Below are positions 19,401 to 30,100 of a stretch of DNA of 42,025 nucleotides, in pieces. Both the position numbers and the translations under genes were made by a program. How positions within the stretch are numbered: position 1 is the first letter of the stretch; each line of letters begins with the position of its first letter. The notes below the pieces were generated by a model. The model saw nothing but the letters and a program-made list of their open reading frames with translations, was not told where the DNA came from and ran no database searches. This stretch comes from a virus. Location of the stretch: positions 1 through 42,025 of IMG/VR virus record IMGVR_UViG_3300044568_001534. One strand, given 5' to 3'.

Positions 19401-21055
19401 CGTGGTCTGATCTAGTATACGGTAATGGAACATTTGTTGCTATTACTAGTTCAACAGCAAATGTTGCATATTCTACAGATTTTGGATCAACATGGGTATC
19501 AGGATCAGGGTTATCAAGTACTACATGGTCAGATATTGCATATGGCGCTGGTATCTTTGTTGCAGTTGCAACAGGTGGTACTACTGCGGCGTATAGCACA
19601 ACCAATGGAGCAACATGGACAGTAGTAGTGTTACCAGTATCCGGAAATTGGTCATCTATTGCGTTTGGTAATGGTCGATTTGTTATAGTGTCGAGTACGT
19701 CTGCAACACCATTATACAGTTTTAATGGGTCAACTTGGTATGCATCACCTTACGCAATTGCATCATCAATTCTTAGATACGGTGACGGTGTTTTTGTTGC
19801 AGTAAGAGAATCATTATCTAGTTACACAAGCGAAAGTGGTATTATATGGTCATCAAAATACCCGTTACCAACTGCTGGAATACGTACCGATATGGCATTT
19901 GGCTATAATAGTGCTAACGCTGGGAAATTTATATGTATTTCGGCTAATTCATATGTTAGCATAATTTCTGCAGGGTGCTGCATGCAAGCACGGGCTATTA
20001 CAAAAGATGGTGCAATTTCCAAATTAAGTATATGGGAGCCAGGATCAAATTATATAAATGCTCCAACAATCGTAGTTGCTGATCCGAATAATACAAATGA
20101 AGTATCAATAACATTACGTACTGGTTCAGGAGTACTAGCTAGCCCAACATTTGTTAATCGAGGTTCTGGTTATAATACATCATCTACGTTAATATCAGTA
20201 GTTGGTAACGGATATGCTGATGATTATCAACTTGGTATATCGTTATATTGTACTAATTTAACATCATTACCTGCACCTGGCGATAATTTAACAATTAATG
20301 GAAACTCACAAACGTACAAAGTGGCATCATCGACTATATTAAACGGCACAACAGCTCCAAATCTTAGTGCATTGTTAACAGTGTCACCTGGATTTACAAT
20401 AACTACTTCTCCTAACCATGGAGCATCGTTTATAATTCGAGAAAAATATAGTCAAGTACGATTAACAAATCATGACTTTTTAAATATAGGGTACGGCAAT
20501 ACATACCAATCGAGTTACCCAGGATTACCAAGTGAAACCGGATTAATGCCGCAAAACCAAACAGTTGAAACAAATAATGGTAGGGTGTTTTATTCGTCAA
20601 CTGACCAAGATGGTAACTTTAAAGTTGGTGAATTGTTTGCAGTAGAGCAAGCAACTGGTATTGTTACATTAAGTGCATCGCAATTTGGATTGCAAGGATT
20701 ATCACAATTGAAAATAGGTGGTGTTGCTGTTGGTGCATCTGCGGTAGTAATTGAACAATTTAGTACTGATCCGACATTCTTAGCTAATTCAAATTCAATT
20801 CTTCCTACGCAACGAGCAATTAAAAGTTATCTAACAGCAAGATTGTCACAAGGTGGATCAAATACATTTACTGGACAATTAATAGCAGGTACTGTAGTTG
20901 TCGGTGGCGCTAATAAAATTGGAAGTACACTCGGTGAAGGAAATAGCGGATGGCTAGTTAAAATGACAAATAAAGTAAACATACAAGGCCAATTTGGCGG
21001 TGTGGATGGAGATTTAGCAGCACTAAGTTTCTTTATAAAATCATGGAAACGTTAA
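13484..21055 (+). CDS. Giant modular tail fibre/adhesin, 2523 aa (pair B, copy 1)
   Basis: Domain order by residue: N-terminus MAEFKIGRFKFAW. About 11-450: seven CBM5/12-like repeats (W....Y...D.V...G..Y.C...HTS...W). About 505-1020: pectate-lyase-like beta-helix entry (NVFYVATNGEDLPTRGTTWD), one LRDARFIVAAFIYDISRG helical unit at 584, then IFVKSGTYSELLPITI and the core RATNGNSSYGTYGVISEG. About 1052-1319: a phage carbohydrate-binding-like jelly roll (FLTNWNIDNF, NGWYRISFTV, YVYGAQVE) split by an 80-aa module at 1112-1191. About 1490-1830: tandem 'FTGT.FGGI...YYI' units. About 1885-2165: a 7-bladed propeller of 'W.DIAYGNG.FVAV...STNG..W' repeats. C-terminus: DQDGNFKVGELFAVEQATG and FSTDPTFLANSNSILPTQRA. 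It is a virion receptor-binding protein; no catalytic residue is assigned. Confidence 0.88.
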   Translation: MAEFKIGRFKFAWSGAWQTNYTYIRDMVVQFNGKTYVCIVPHTSDDFNQDIVHYTPDGEFTPYWSLMINGNTWVGPWEPTTSYGTGNIVIFGGYVYLCNTPHTSNSTFSDDNWDIFGQFTVWKGNWAVSTLYGIGDIVKYGGMNYICSVTHTSASTIDIGLEANIASWAIFNKSVQYKGSWTAAYRYKLNDVVKVGSNLWISTGGHSSGSSFSETNWTLWLAGLEYNSVWDNVTTYDKNDTVRYGGYLYVNKTSNNIGNAPSIESANWTLLTTSYEIKDDWSTAVSYKIGAVVRYHGRVYSAIANSTAQNPVAFAISTTYTASGSLGTTLKVNSSAGITIGMNVIGAGFTRGQTVVSIIDNVTVQLNEEPDDAVVNAQPLTFSGVNYIFWKLIIPGINWTNRWISNTEYAVDDLVRWNQGVFRCISNHSSTILNSPNLDTSNALWVLYIQDDIYNGTNNPGEFLTRNNGVNVALPIGASTNVLKTVDSTPTWSNIFTTPNVFYVATNGEDLPTRGTTWDIPWKTVAYACQQVGLGTLNPTARALLLSNVEFLVTDTYQWMLFQKYNNYAPFSSSTVIDQTKTLRDARFIVAAFIYDISRGANSQTVAATFTFFSKEKNNAFVTAGVAANMPIFIEALSRLFTVINLVMSNTALPTNNNYQLINAVPAPITQTIFPNQLIETTAVSKLITLQTIISTALLNQDTSLVPSPNQGLAATIFVKSGTYSELLPITISANVTLMGEELRSTVVQPIDAINTLCTHTDDDQNLFTVGTTVHMADGTPIQFVSINPVGELSTILGGVTPGQTYYVIGNSITETSFAVSLTAGSVTRVTLTRNTGFMNVYGGNALNDMFYVRNGTSIRNMTLTGLLGTLTAQNQYLTRRPTGGSYVSLDPGAGPDDVSAWIFRKSPYVQNVTTFGTGVTGLKIDSTLHNGGNRSVVCNDFTQIISDGIGIWCYGGNALVEAVSVFSYYGYAGYMAENGGKIRATNGNSSYGTYGVISEGYDNSESPIIGTVNNRATQATASVVSSLGANSNILKIQYDHAGSNYNNPVTNLIKNSNNFLTNWNIDNFVSIAQNTISPSGLSDGWMLTTTSSAYDAGQVAQQISIPPSGKVFTNISGTNISGSGIGATFNVTVTSAEYVVSVNLPGSGYVVNNTISIPGNLVGGNAGTNDITITVQSLTGTGIQTVMLSGIIPSNTIVPYTLSIYCKKGNAAAISLYAFFLGSSTKGSQLTYNFNSNTATVSSEDGGGVVPTQYSVIPITNGWYRISFTVYDILALNTTLEFRIYPRSRAGGTTGYTYVYGAQVERASTASFYLETSTQRYCSYANYRITGAGTGVVVEGNEIRSNAVFQARIFDTGLGLGGSGYINSSNNAQGGTSTYITLAQSDVNVANNYVGMRLFVNSGTGAGQYGYIAAYDTVSKNAYVLKESITPLAITNTTSGTNLITLNSSADVTTLYVNQPIQFIPATFTTSITSVGQDQITVSVAIGGLINTLTVSSTAKLRVGMAITFTGTTFSNITPNFSYYIVSIIDTATINISTSNGGVVLGLVSAIGLMTLNYPNSTSYIIGPTTNMVVNYAIQYTGATMAGIKVGTTYYIQDVIDSTNFTMASSLVSIIANATSSIDNSLTIDTSVNLKPFTPIIFTGTTFGGIVVHTKYYIHKIPTVTSITLTSSLLLRTATATTEVSNLITVDSTAGFVVGNPIIFVGPAFGGITSEQIYYIQVVNDAVSFTISTTTSGAAYNLSSATGSLIVKTANGTVSLSTASGTMVGTSTSPKLTLSAASGSMVGTFSAPLFGGVTSGTIYYVKTINVGSPNTITITATSNGSTAVSVTTAVGLMQIGEVGWDHINAGTPIVTNFDSSSVYFIEPKITSSLPNFEIALSVAPFASAIGIAYGNNTFIAIQTSSQTAYASTNGEVWTNLTLPVVATWTDIAYGNTYWVIISSAGTGSGSTVLVSTTNGDSWKTAYLPSISTWSDLVYGNGTFVAITSSTANVAYSTDFGSTWVSGSGLSSTTWSDIAYGAGIFVAVATGGTTAAYSTTNGATWTVVVLPVSGNWSSIAFGNGRFVIVSSTSATPLYSFNGSTWYASPYAIASSILRYGDGVFVAVRESLSSYTSESGIIWSSKYPLPTAGIRTDMAFGYNSANAGKFICISANSYVSIISAGCCMQARAITKDGAISKLSIWEPGSNYINAPTIVVADPNNTNEVSITLRTGSGVLASPTFVNRGSGYNTSSTLISVVGNGYADDYQLGISLYCTNLTSLPAPGDNLTINGNSQTYKVASSTILNGTTAPNLSALLTVSPGFTITTSPNHGASFIIREKYSQVRLTNHDFLNIGYGNTYQSSYPGLPSETGLMPQNQTVETNNGRVFYSSTDQDGNFKVGELFAVEQATGIVTLSASQFGLQGLSQLKIGGVAVGASAVVIEQFSTDPTFLANSNSILPTQRAIKSYLTARLSQGGSNTFTGQLIAGTVVVGGANKIGSTLGEGNSGWLVKMTNKVNIQGQFGGVDGDLAALSFFIKSWKR
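13514..14838 (+). repeat. Seven CBM5/12-like repeats in the 2523-aa fibre
   Basis: Each unit is about 50-65 aa: W..tt.Y..gDiV.ygG..Y.C...HTS..(..)W. Examples are GNWAVSTLYGIGDIVKYGG and GSWTAAYRYKLNDVVKVGS. The repeats resemble chitin/cellulose-binding modules and probably bind polysaccharide. Confidence 0.78.
19151..19990 (+). repeat. Seven-bladed BNR/kelch-like propeller in the 2523-aa fibre
   Basis: Seven approximately 40-aa units of the type TWSDIAYGAGIFVAVATGG, then AYSTTNGATW, are visible. The S.NG.(T/S)W part resembles the sialidase Asp-box. Seven units fit a complete propeller. Confidence 0.7.
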
Positions 21056-21070
21056 ACGTGAGTAATGCGG

Positions 21071-21079
21071 GATAAATAT
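21071..21079 (+). promoter_or_regulatory. Candidate T4-type late promoter GATAAATAT
   Basis: GATAAATAT lies between the two giant fibre genes, 29 bases before the next ATG. A TTGGAGT ribosome site is at 21096-21102. Confidence 0.58.
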
Positions 21080-21107
21080 ATGATAATATACATAGTTGGA
21101 GTATTAA

Positions 21108-24100
21108 ATGGCTGAATTTAAGTTAGGTAGAATTAGATTTGTATGGCAAGGTCCTTGGACTACCGGAACATCTTACATAGTTGACGACGTGGTAAACAGG
21201 GGTGGTAAAAGTTATATTTGTGTAGTAAATCATACGGCTGCGGCTAGCTTTACTACTGATATTTCTACAATACCGAGTAAATGGAATTTAGTTGCAGATG
21301 GCACAAGTTGGAGGGGCGATTGGCTTCCATCTACAGCGTATGAAGCAGGCGATCAAGTAAAAAATGGCGGTATTGTATATATTTGTTCAACAGGTCACAC
21401 TTCTGCAACTTATGTAACTCCTACATATTTAGGGTTAGAATATGATTTTTCAAAATGGACTGTATTTGCATCTTCATTTAATTGGACAGGCGAATGGGCA
21501 CCTAATAGTAGATACAAATTAAATGATTTAATAAAATATAGTGGTATTACATATATTTGTAATTTAAATCATATTAGTAGTGCCAGTACAACACTTGGAT
21601 TAGAACCTGATTTATCAAAATGGTCTGTGTTTAGTGATGGTATTTCATATGTTGGAATGTGGACTACATCTACAAGATATAAATTAAATGATGTAGTAAA
21701 ATATGGTGCAGATTTATGGATCTGTACATTGTTTCATACATCATCTACTTTTATTGATGATTCAAGCAATTGGAGTATATTTGTTGCAGGTATTCAATTT
21801 GAAAACTCATGGAACAATGGAACAACGTATCAAGTAGGTGACATTGTTACTTATGGTGGTTATACGTATGTTGCAAAAACAGTTCATGAAAACAAAGCAC
21901 CGATAGCTAATCCTAACGATTGGGATGTATTTACTACTGGTTTTAATTTTAGAAGTGATTGGGATAGTACAACTGCATATAAGATCGGTGATGTAGTAAG
22001 ATTGCATGGATATACATATGTAGCACTATTTGATAGCACTAATGATTTACCTCCTAGTATAGTATGGAGTAAATTAAATTCTGGTATTTCATGGACAAAC
22101 AATGCACAAACGTATACATCAGTATCTGGTACTAACGTAACAGGTTCTGGTACCGGGGCACAATTTAACATTGTACGTTCTAAAACTGTATATACAATAA
22201 CTGTAACTTCAGGTTATGCAGGTACTAGTTATGTTACTGGTAATACTATTAAGATATTAGGTTCAGCAGTAGGCGGTCTATCACCAGTAAACGATATTCT
22301 TATTACAGTTACTGCTACATCTGGTGAAATAACAGATATTACATGGACTGGTAAATCAGTAACTTGGACATTGGGTATTTCTTATTCTCTAGGTGATGTT
22401 GTAACGTTTGGTGCAAACAGTTACATTTGTTCACTTACTCATACTGCAGTACCTAGTAATAGACCGGATAACGACACCTCTGGCACAAATTGGAATGCAT
22501 TAGCATTAGGATCTGATGTTAACGCATTGACAACTCAAGGCGATATGTTATATTATGGCCAAACTGGTCCTACTAGATTGCCAGTCGGTATTGAAGGCCA
22601 AATTCTGCGTGTTACTAATGGTTATCCAACATGGTCAAATTATGGATTAATTAATAATTTAGTGTATGTAGGGCCATTAGGATCTGATGTTGCTGCTCCT
22701 CAGGCAGGATTAACTATTGATAAACCGTGGAAATCAGTTAGGTTTGCATGTCATCAGATTGAACATGGATATCAAAATCCAAATGCTAAATCATTAATAC
22801 TAAGAAACAAGCAATTTATTATTAAAGAAGTTAATAATTTTTTATCGTATACATATAAAGTTTCAATTACTGGTACATCAGGCGGCGCGTTAACCTCACC
22901 TAATACAGCAATGCTATCTGTAAATATGCCAATTCGTTTTGCAAATACAACTGGTAACGTGTCAATATCTACGACGTATTATGTTAAACAGATTCTTAGT
23001 TCAACATTATTTACTATTTCGACAGCAGTTGGTGGAACTGCATTTACTGCAAGTGGTTCGGGAACAAATACCGGTACATTTTATTACGATCAAACAAAAG
23101 CTGAACGTGATGCAGGTATTATCGTTGAAGCAGTTGCACATGATTTAAGTAGATTGGGTACACAAAAAACTACTGCTGCTGCATTAGCATATTTTAATAC
23201 CGCCGGTACAACTTATATTACTACAACTACTGGATATGAAGTATTACAATTTACCAGTGCTGTAAATTATTTGTCAACATTATTAGGAAATGTATTAACC
23301 AATACTATTCCAACTTTTAATTATCAAATATTAAATGGTGCAAGCGTTACTGCTGCACAAATTACTGATTTAACAATTACTGCAGAAACTGGAGTTGTTA
23401 GTACTGCACAGAATTTAGTTTCAATTGTTACTACTGGTCTTACTTCAGGATCTGCAGCTGCAGTACCAACTGCAATTGTTCCAAATACAACAATATCAGT
23501 TAAGACTGGAACATATACTGAAATTTTACCAATCGTGCTACCTGCAAATACTGCAATCGTAGGCGATGAATTACGTAATACTGTAATACAACCTGCACTT
23601 GCTAATCCTAATATAGCAACATCTGCATTAAAAACACAATTAGCACTAACACGGTTTAAAACAGTAATTCCAAATTTAATTGCAAATACTACAATTACAC
23701 CTACTAGTGGAAATACTACTGCACAAGTTACAACATTACCTGCAGGTAGCACAGGGTCGTTGACTGCAATTAGTAATTTAAAAACTAGTTTTGATATTGT
23801 ATACGGCTTAGTAGCAAACGGTTTGGGTGGAGAATCAAGTATTGTCCGTCCATTGCCGACTGGCTATAATACCACATTAATAAATGTTGCGTATAGCGCA
23901 AGTGGAAATTTAACAGGTAACACTACCGGTTACGGAGATGCAATTACACAAATTCAACAAAACTATGCGTTTATTGCAGCTGAGATTTCAGCAGTTATCG
24001 TTGGTCAAGGAACTGTTACATCTGCATTTGATGCAAAAGGATATCGAGATACTTCTTATATTTTAGATTCATTAATTTATGATTTAACATATGGTGGTAA

Positions 24101-27100
24101 TTCTCAAAGTAACATTGCAGGTAGTTCGTATTATTCGTTGTATGTATTAAGCATTTTATCAGTTGACAAAACACCATTTGTTACTGCAATTACTCGATTA
24201 AAAACTATCATTTCGCCAATCATACAACAAACAGTACTTTCTACTGCACAATTTATTATTACACAAAATGTATCAGGAACTGCAGGTTCTGTAAATGCTG
24301 GAAAATTTGCAGAAGAAAGATTACAAAATATTATTAATTGGATTAATAACGGAACTAGTGATACAGGAGTTGCACCATATACTGGTTGGACTAGTTCTGA
24401 ATTACAAACTGCTTATAATGCGTTAATTAGCCAATCTAGCAATATCCAATCAGATGCAGTATCTTGGTGCCAGAAATATTTTCAATCTATACCATTTAGT
24501 ACTACATTGGCATATCGTGATGCTGGTTTAATAATTAATAATTTAGCATATGATATGATTTTTGGTACAAACTTTAATGCAATCCAAACAGGTCGTTTAT
24601 ATAATAGAGCAACTACACGTGAAATTGCATTAAGATCTACTAATGAATTAAAATTAACACTTGGTTCAATTAACTTTATGTATTATAAAGCTAAACAAAT
24701 TGCTGCAAGTGGTGCATCTGTTCAACTACAAACAACAATTGATGATATTAGTAATTTCTTAACAGGTGGTGCGTCACCTCCAAACATTACAATGCCACAA
24801 CCGGCATTACCTGCATCATCATATACTGGTGTACCAGGTACTGTAATATCAGGAGGTGGTGATGGATTCGCTGCATTTACTATAAACAGAATTACTAATA
24901 CCAATGGATATTATGCATACACGGTTACACCAACATCTGCTGGGGCAAATTATACTACTTCTAGTAAAATAAAAATATTAGGCACTAGTATTGGTGGCGC
25001 AACTCCGGTAAATGATATTGTTCTTAATGTAACACGAGTTACAACAGGCGGCGTAGTTGCGGCTACGTATTCTGATGCAATTGCAGCAGCTGGTTTAATT
25101 GAATCAAATAGACAATTTGTATTAGCTGAAATTATTGCATATATTGATACAAACTATTCATCAATTACTACCGATTCTACATATTCTGTTACAAAAACAC
25201 AACGAGATGCTAGCTATATATTAGATGCAATTAAATTTGATTTAATGTATGGAGGTAATTGGGCGTCTCAGAACGCAGGAATGTCATACTATTCGGCACT
25301 ATATGGTACACAAATAACATCAGGGTTTACTACTGCATTTGTTAATACTGTTGGGTATATTAGTACACTATTACAATTGATTGTAATAGGTAACACCGTT
25401 AGTAGTCCGCTGCAAGTTGTTATACCGCAAGTTGTTCCGCCTATTACACAAATAGTAGGAGCACTAAAAGATGCTACTCAAATTGCTGCATTAACTACGA
25501 TAATTACTAACTTTATCACTAATGGTTTAACTAACGGTGCTCCTGTAGTTACAGTAACTACTATTGCAACACTTGATACATTTACATCAAACGGACACGG
25601 TTTAAATAATGGCGACATTGTTATACCACAAGCAACTTCAAACGGATTAGTTTCAACTGTTATTGGATATGGTACACAATATTTTGTAGTTTCGTCTAAT
25701 ACAAATACATTTAAATTATCAGCAAGTTACAATGGCGCTGCATTAACTACATTTACAAATGGTACTGGATTATCGATTAAACTTCAAAAAATTGTTATGC
25801 CAAGTTTAACATGGGTTAACTCGACTGGTATTGCTGCGTATACTGCAGTTACTTCTCTAATATCAACATATCAAACATCAGTTGTTACATATTTAACTAC
25901 TAATTTTTCAGCGTTGCAATACCTTTCATTATACGTATCGCGCGATGTGAATAGTGTAGTAATTGCAACACTGTTAGATATGCTGTTAGGTAGTAATTAT
26001 GCAGGAATACACACAGGCCGTGCATATAACAGACTACAAGATTACAAAGTACAAGGATATGAAAAAACTGCAACGATTGCATCATTAAATTATTTAGAAA
26101 CATTACTTTCTAGTACATTATCTAGTTCAGTTTATTCGTCTCAGTTGTCTAGAATAGATACTTCAATTTATTTAATTATTAAAATGTTAGAATTTGGTTC
26201 AGGAATTTTACCTGAAATCAACGGAACTGTAACATATAATAATAATTTAGGTATAATTAAAGGTTCAGAGATTTTACGTGCAAATATTCCATTTCTTACA
26301 GCAGAAGCAGTTGCGTTGTATAAAACTAGATTTGGTGGTAATGTTACTACAACTACTACCGGGTCTAATGAAATTACAACAAGTGCAGCTCATAATTTTG
26401 TAGTTAACGATCCGGTAGTATTTTCCGGTGTAAGTACAAGTGGACTAGTTGTTAACACTACCTACTATGTATTAACTGTTACGTCGCCTACTACATTTAC
26501 TGTTACTGCAGTTGCAGGGTATTTAAACAGTAATCAAGGTACAGTATATCCTCCAGTATCTGTAACTAGCTCATCTCCTACGGGATTTACAGTTGCATAC
26601 TCATTTAGTCCTAATAAAGTTATTACTGATCTTACATATTTGTTAAATGGTATTGTATATGATTTACAATATACAGGTAACTATAAAAGTTTAAGATATG
26701 TCGAATTGTTTAAAAATGAAATTAATGGATCACAAGCAAGCAACATGCTTTTAGTACGGAATGGTACTGGTTTAAGAAATTTAACAACTAGTGGTTTAGT
26801 TGGAACATTAACTAATCCAAATGCATACGGCACTAAACGTCCAACTGCAGGTGCATATGTGTCACTTGATCCAGGGTTTGGACCAAATGATTCAAATAGC
26901 TGGATCATAACTAGATCACCATATGTACAAAACGTTACTACGTTTGGTACAGGATGCGTAGGTTTAAAAATTGATGGCGCGTTACATAATGGTGGTAATA
27001 GATCTGTAGTTGCTAATGATTATACACAAGTGTTATCAGATGGTATTGGTGTATGGTGTACAGGTAATAATTCACTTACTGAATTAGTATCAGTGTTCTC

Positions 27101-30100
27101 ATATTACGGGTATTCTGGTTATTTGGCAGAATTAGGTGGACGGATTCGTGCAACAAATGGTAATAGTTCATACGGTACTTGGGGTGTTATTGCCGAAGGA
27201 ACTGATGTAACTGAATTGCCAATCACTTGTATTTTAGATAATCATTCACAACAAGCACAAATTTCCAATGTATTTACAGATGGAACAAATAAAGTGTTAC
27301 GTCTTGAATATAGTAATGCTGGTAGCAATTATACAAATACTGTAATGACAATTAGTGGTTCTGGATATAATATTGCAGCAACAGCTGACGAATTCCGTGA
27401 TGCTGCTGTATTTGAAACTAGAATTATTGATTTAAATGATGGTAACGGGTATGGTGGTACTAATTATGGTACTGCAATCAACGCTGCTCAAAATGGTACA
27501 TCTACCTATATTACTATTGCAGCTACTGATATTGCGTTGAGCACTGCATATACAGGTATGAGAATACAACTTACAGCAGGTTCAGGTGTTGGCCAATATG
27601 GTAATATTTTATCATATAATAATGGTACAAAAATTGCATTAGTATATAAAGATAGCTTTACTAATTTAACAGTAACCGCAACTGCAATTACAAATAATTT
27701 GTTAACTGTTGCTAGCACTGCTAAGATGTATGTAGGAATGCCAATTTATTTAAACACTACTGGTAATGGGTTAACTGCTAATACGTTATATTATGTTATT
27801 GCTGCAAACTTTTCAAGTACACAATTTGCAGTAAGCACTGTATTAGGTGGATCTGCAGTTACTATTACAGCAACTGGATCAGGATTAACCGTTACATTAT
27901 ATGCTGCAGGATGGGATCATGTAGTTGCAGGAACTGCTATTGTATCTACGTTAGATTTAACTACTCAATATAGTATTGAGCCAAGAATTAGTTATACTGA
28001 TCCGGGGTATGCTGCAACGGCAAGAACCTTATCAACAACCGGTACTTGGGGTGCTGCAACTTACGGTAATAGTCGTTATATTTCTATTGCTACTGCTACT
28101 AGTAATTTAACACAGTATTCAAATGATGGCAAAACATGGGCTGCAGGAGGAACATTACCGTCATCTGCTAACTGGGCTAATGTAGTATATGGCGGCGGAC
28201 AAGGTGCTACTGCGTATGCAGTTATTGGTGGTCTAGGCGGTTCTGGCGCAATTCTTACAGCAGTATTAGGTAGTGCAAACAGTGTTGGTGCACCGGGTGC
28301 AGATCAAGTATTAAGCGTAACTATTGTTAATGGCGGTGTTGGGTATTACACAGCGCCAACTATTGTCTTTACTCCAGTAAGTGGTGGAACTGGTGCAATT
28401 GCAACTTGCGCAGTATTAAATGGTTCAATTACTAGTGTAACAATTATAAGCAACGGTACTGCATATGCAGTAGCTCCTACTATATCTGCTGCAACTGATA
28501 GAGTTACAAAACTTGTAGTTACTGCATGGGGTACTGGTTATACATCAGCACCGACTGTAACATTATCAGGTGGCGGCTCTAGTAATCAAGCAACTGGTAC
28601 TGCAGTGTTAACTAATAATGGTGTTAGTAGTATTACAATAGGAAATAATGGCGGAAGCGGTTATACATCTACTCCGACTGTATCTTTTGTTGATCCTACT
28701 GCAAAATATGTTACTATTGCGTCTAATGTAGCAGCTGCAGCGTTTTTATCTGCATCATCGACTGCAACTACTAACTGGACTGCTAGTACAACAGTTCCTC
28801 AAGCGTATGCAGATATTGCATATGGTAATGGGGTGTACGTTGCAGTTGGAGGCACATCGGGTGCAGCATCAACCACTGATGCAGTTACATGGGTTTCGCG
28901 TACAATTCCAACATTAGGCGCAGGTACATATTCTGCTGTTGCATATGGTAATGGATACTTTGTTGCAATTTCGACAGGAAACTTAGTTACTGCAATTTCA
29001 ACAAATGGCTTATCGTGGAGTGCAGGCGGTAGTTTACTATCGAATACAACATGGACAAGTGTTACATACGGTAATGGTAGATTTGTTGCAGTTGCAAGCG
29101 GCGCAAGAGTTACTGCATTTAGTATTGATAACGGTACTACTTGGACAACTTCGGCCAGCTTACCACCTGGTGGTAATGCTTGGTCAACTATTAGATATGG
29201 ACAAGGTGTGTTCTTTGTAATTGCACAATCATCTACATCTGCAGCTACTAGCCCAGACGGTATTAACTGGACTTTAAGAACAATGCCAGGTACAAGTACA
29301 AATTGGAAAGGTTTAGCATTTGGTAGCATTTCAAGAAATCCGTTATGGGTTGCAACGTCAGCTACTTCAGGTACAACTGCAGCTTCGATTCGTACTGGTG
29401 CGCAAACACTAGGCAGAATGAAAGCATTATCAGGCATATTAAGCGAAATACGAATAATTGAACCTGGTTCAGGTTATCCAAAGGGTACAGTAACTGCATC
29501 AACAATAACTACAAACTTAATTACTGTTGATAATACAGAGAACTTAATAGATAGGCAACCTGTAGTATTTACAGAGACTGGTGCTAGTGGATTAACTGCA
29601 GGTGTTACATACTATGTAATTGGATCAACTATTACAAGTACACAATTTAAAGTTAGTGCAACTGCAGGTAGTGCAACTGCGATAACATTAATTAATTCTA
29701 CGTTAACTGGTACATATAGAGCAGGACCTATATTAACACAAACTGATCCTAATAAAGTAATTACTGCAGCGTTAACTGTTAGGACAGGCGACGGTGCATT
29801 AGGTAATCCATCGTTTAGTAATAGAGGTACTAGCAACACAACAGCAACTGCAATTACATTAGGTGACGGATATGCTGATTTATATCAACCGAGCACATAT
29901 ATTACAGTTAACAATTTGTTTTCAGTACCACAAGCTGGATCAAATATATCGTTCGCGTCAATACCTAACACATGGTATAAATTAGTATCTGTTGGTAATG
30001 TATTAGGAAACGCTGGAGAATACAGTGCAACGTTCCAGATTAGTCCAGGACTTAGTGTATTACTTGCACCGGCATACGGTGATACGATTACAACAACGAA

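Noticed and set aside
23324-23752. 142-aa minus-strand open frame inside the 3188-aa fibre
   Set aside because: Antisense shadow of a low-complexity Thr/Ala region, lying wholly inside a well-supported gene with no start signal.
28799-29437. 212-aa open frame on the minus strand opposite the propeller
   Set aside because: It mirrors the repeated codons of the propeller blades. It has no ribosome site, and its Val/Ala/Pro-rich product is typical of antisense to GCA/GTT/ACT-rich DNA.
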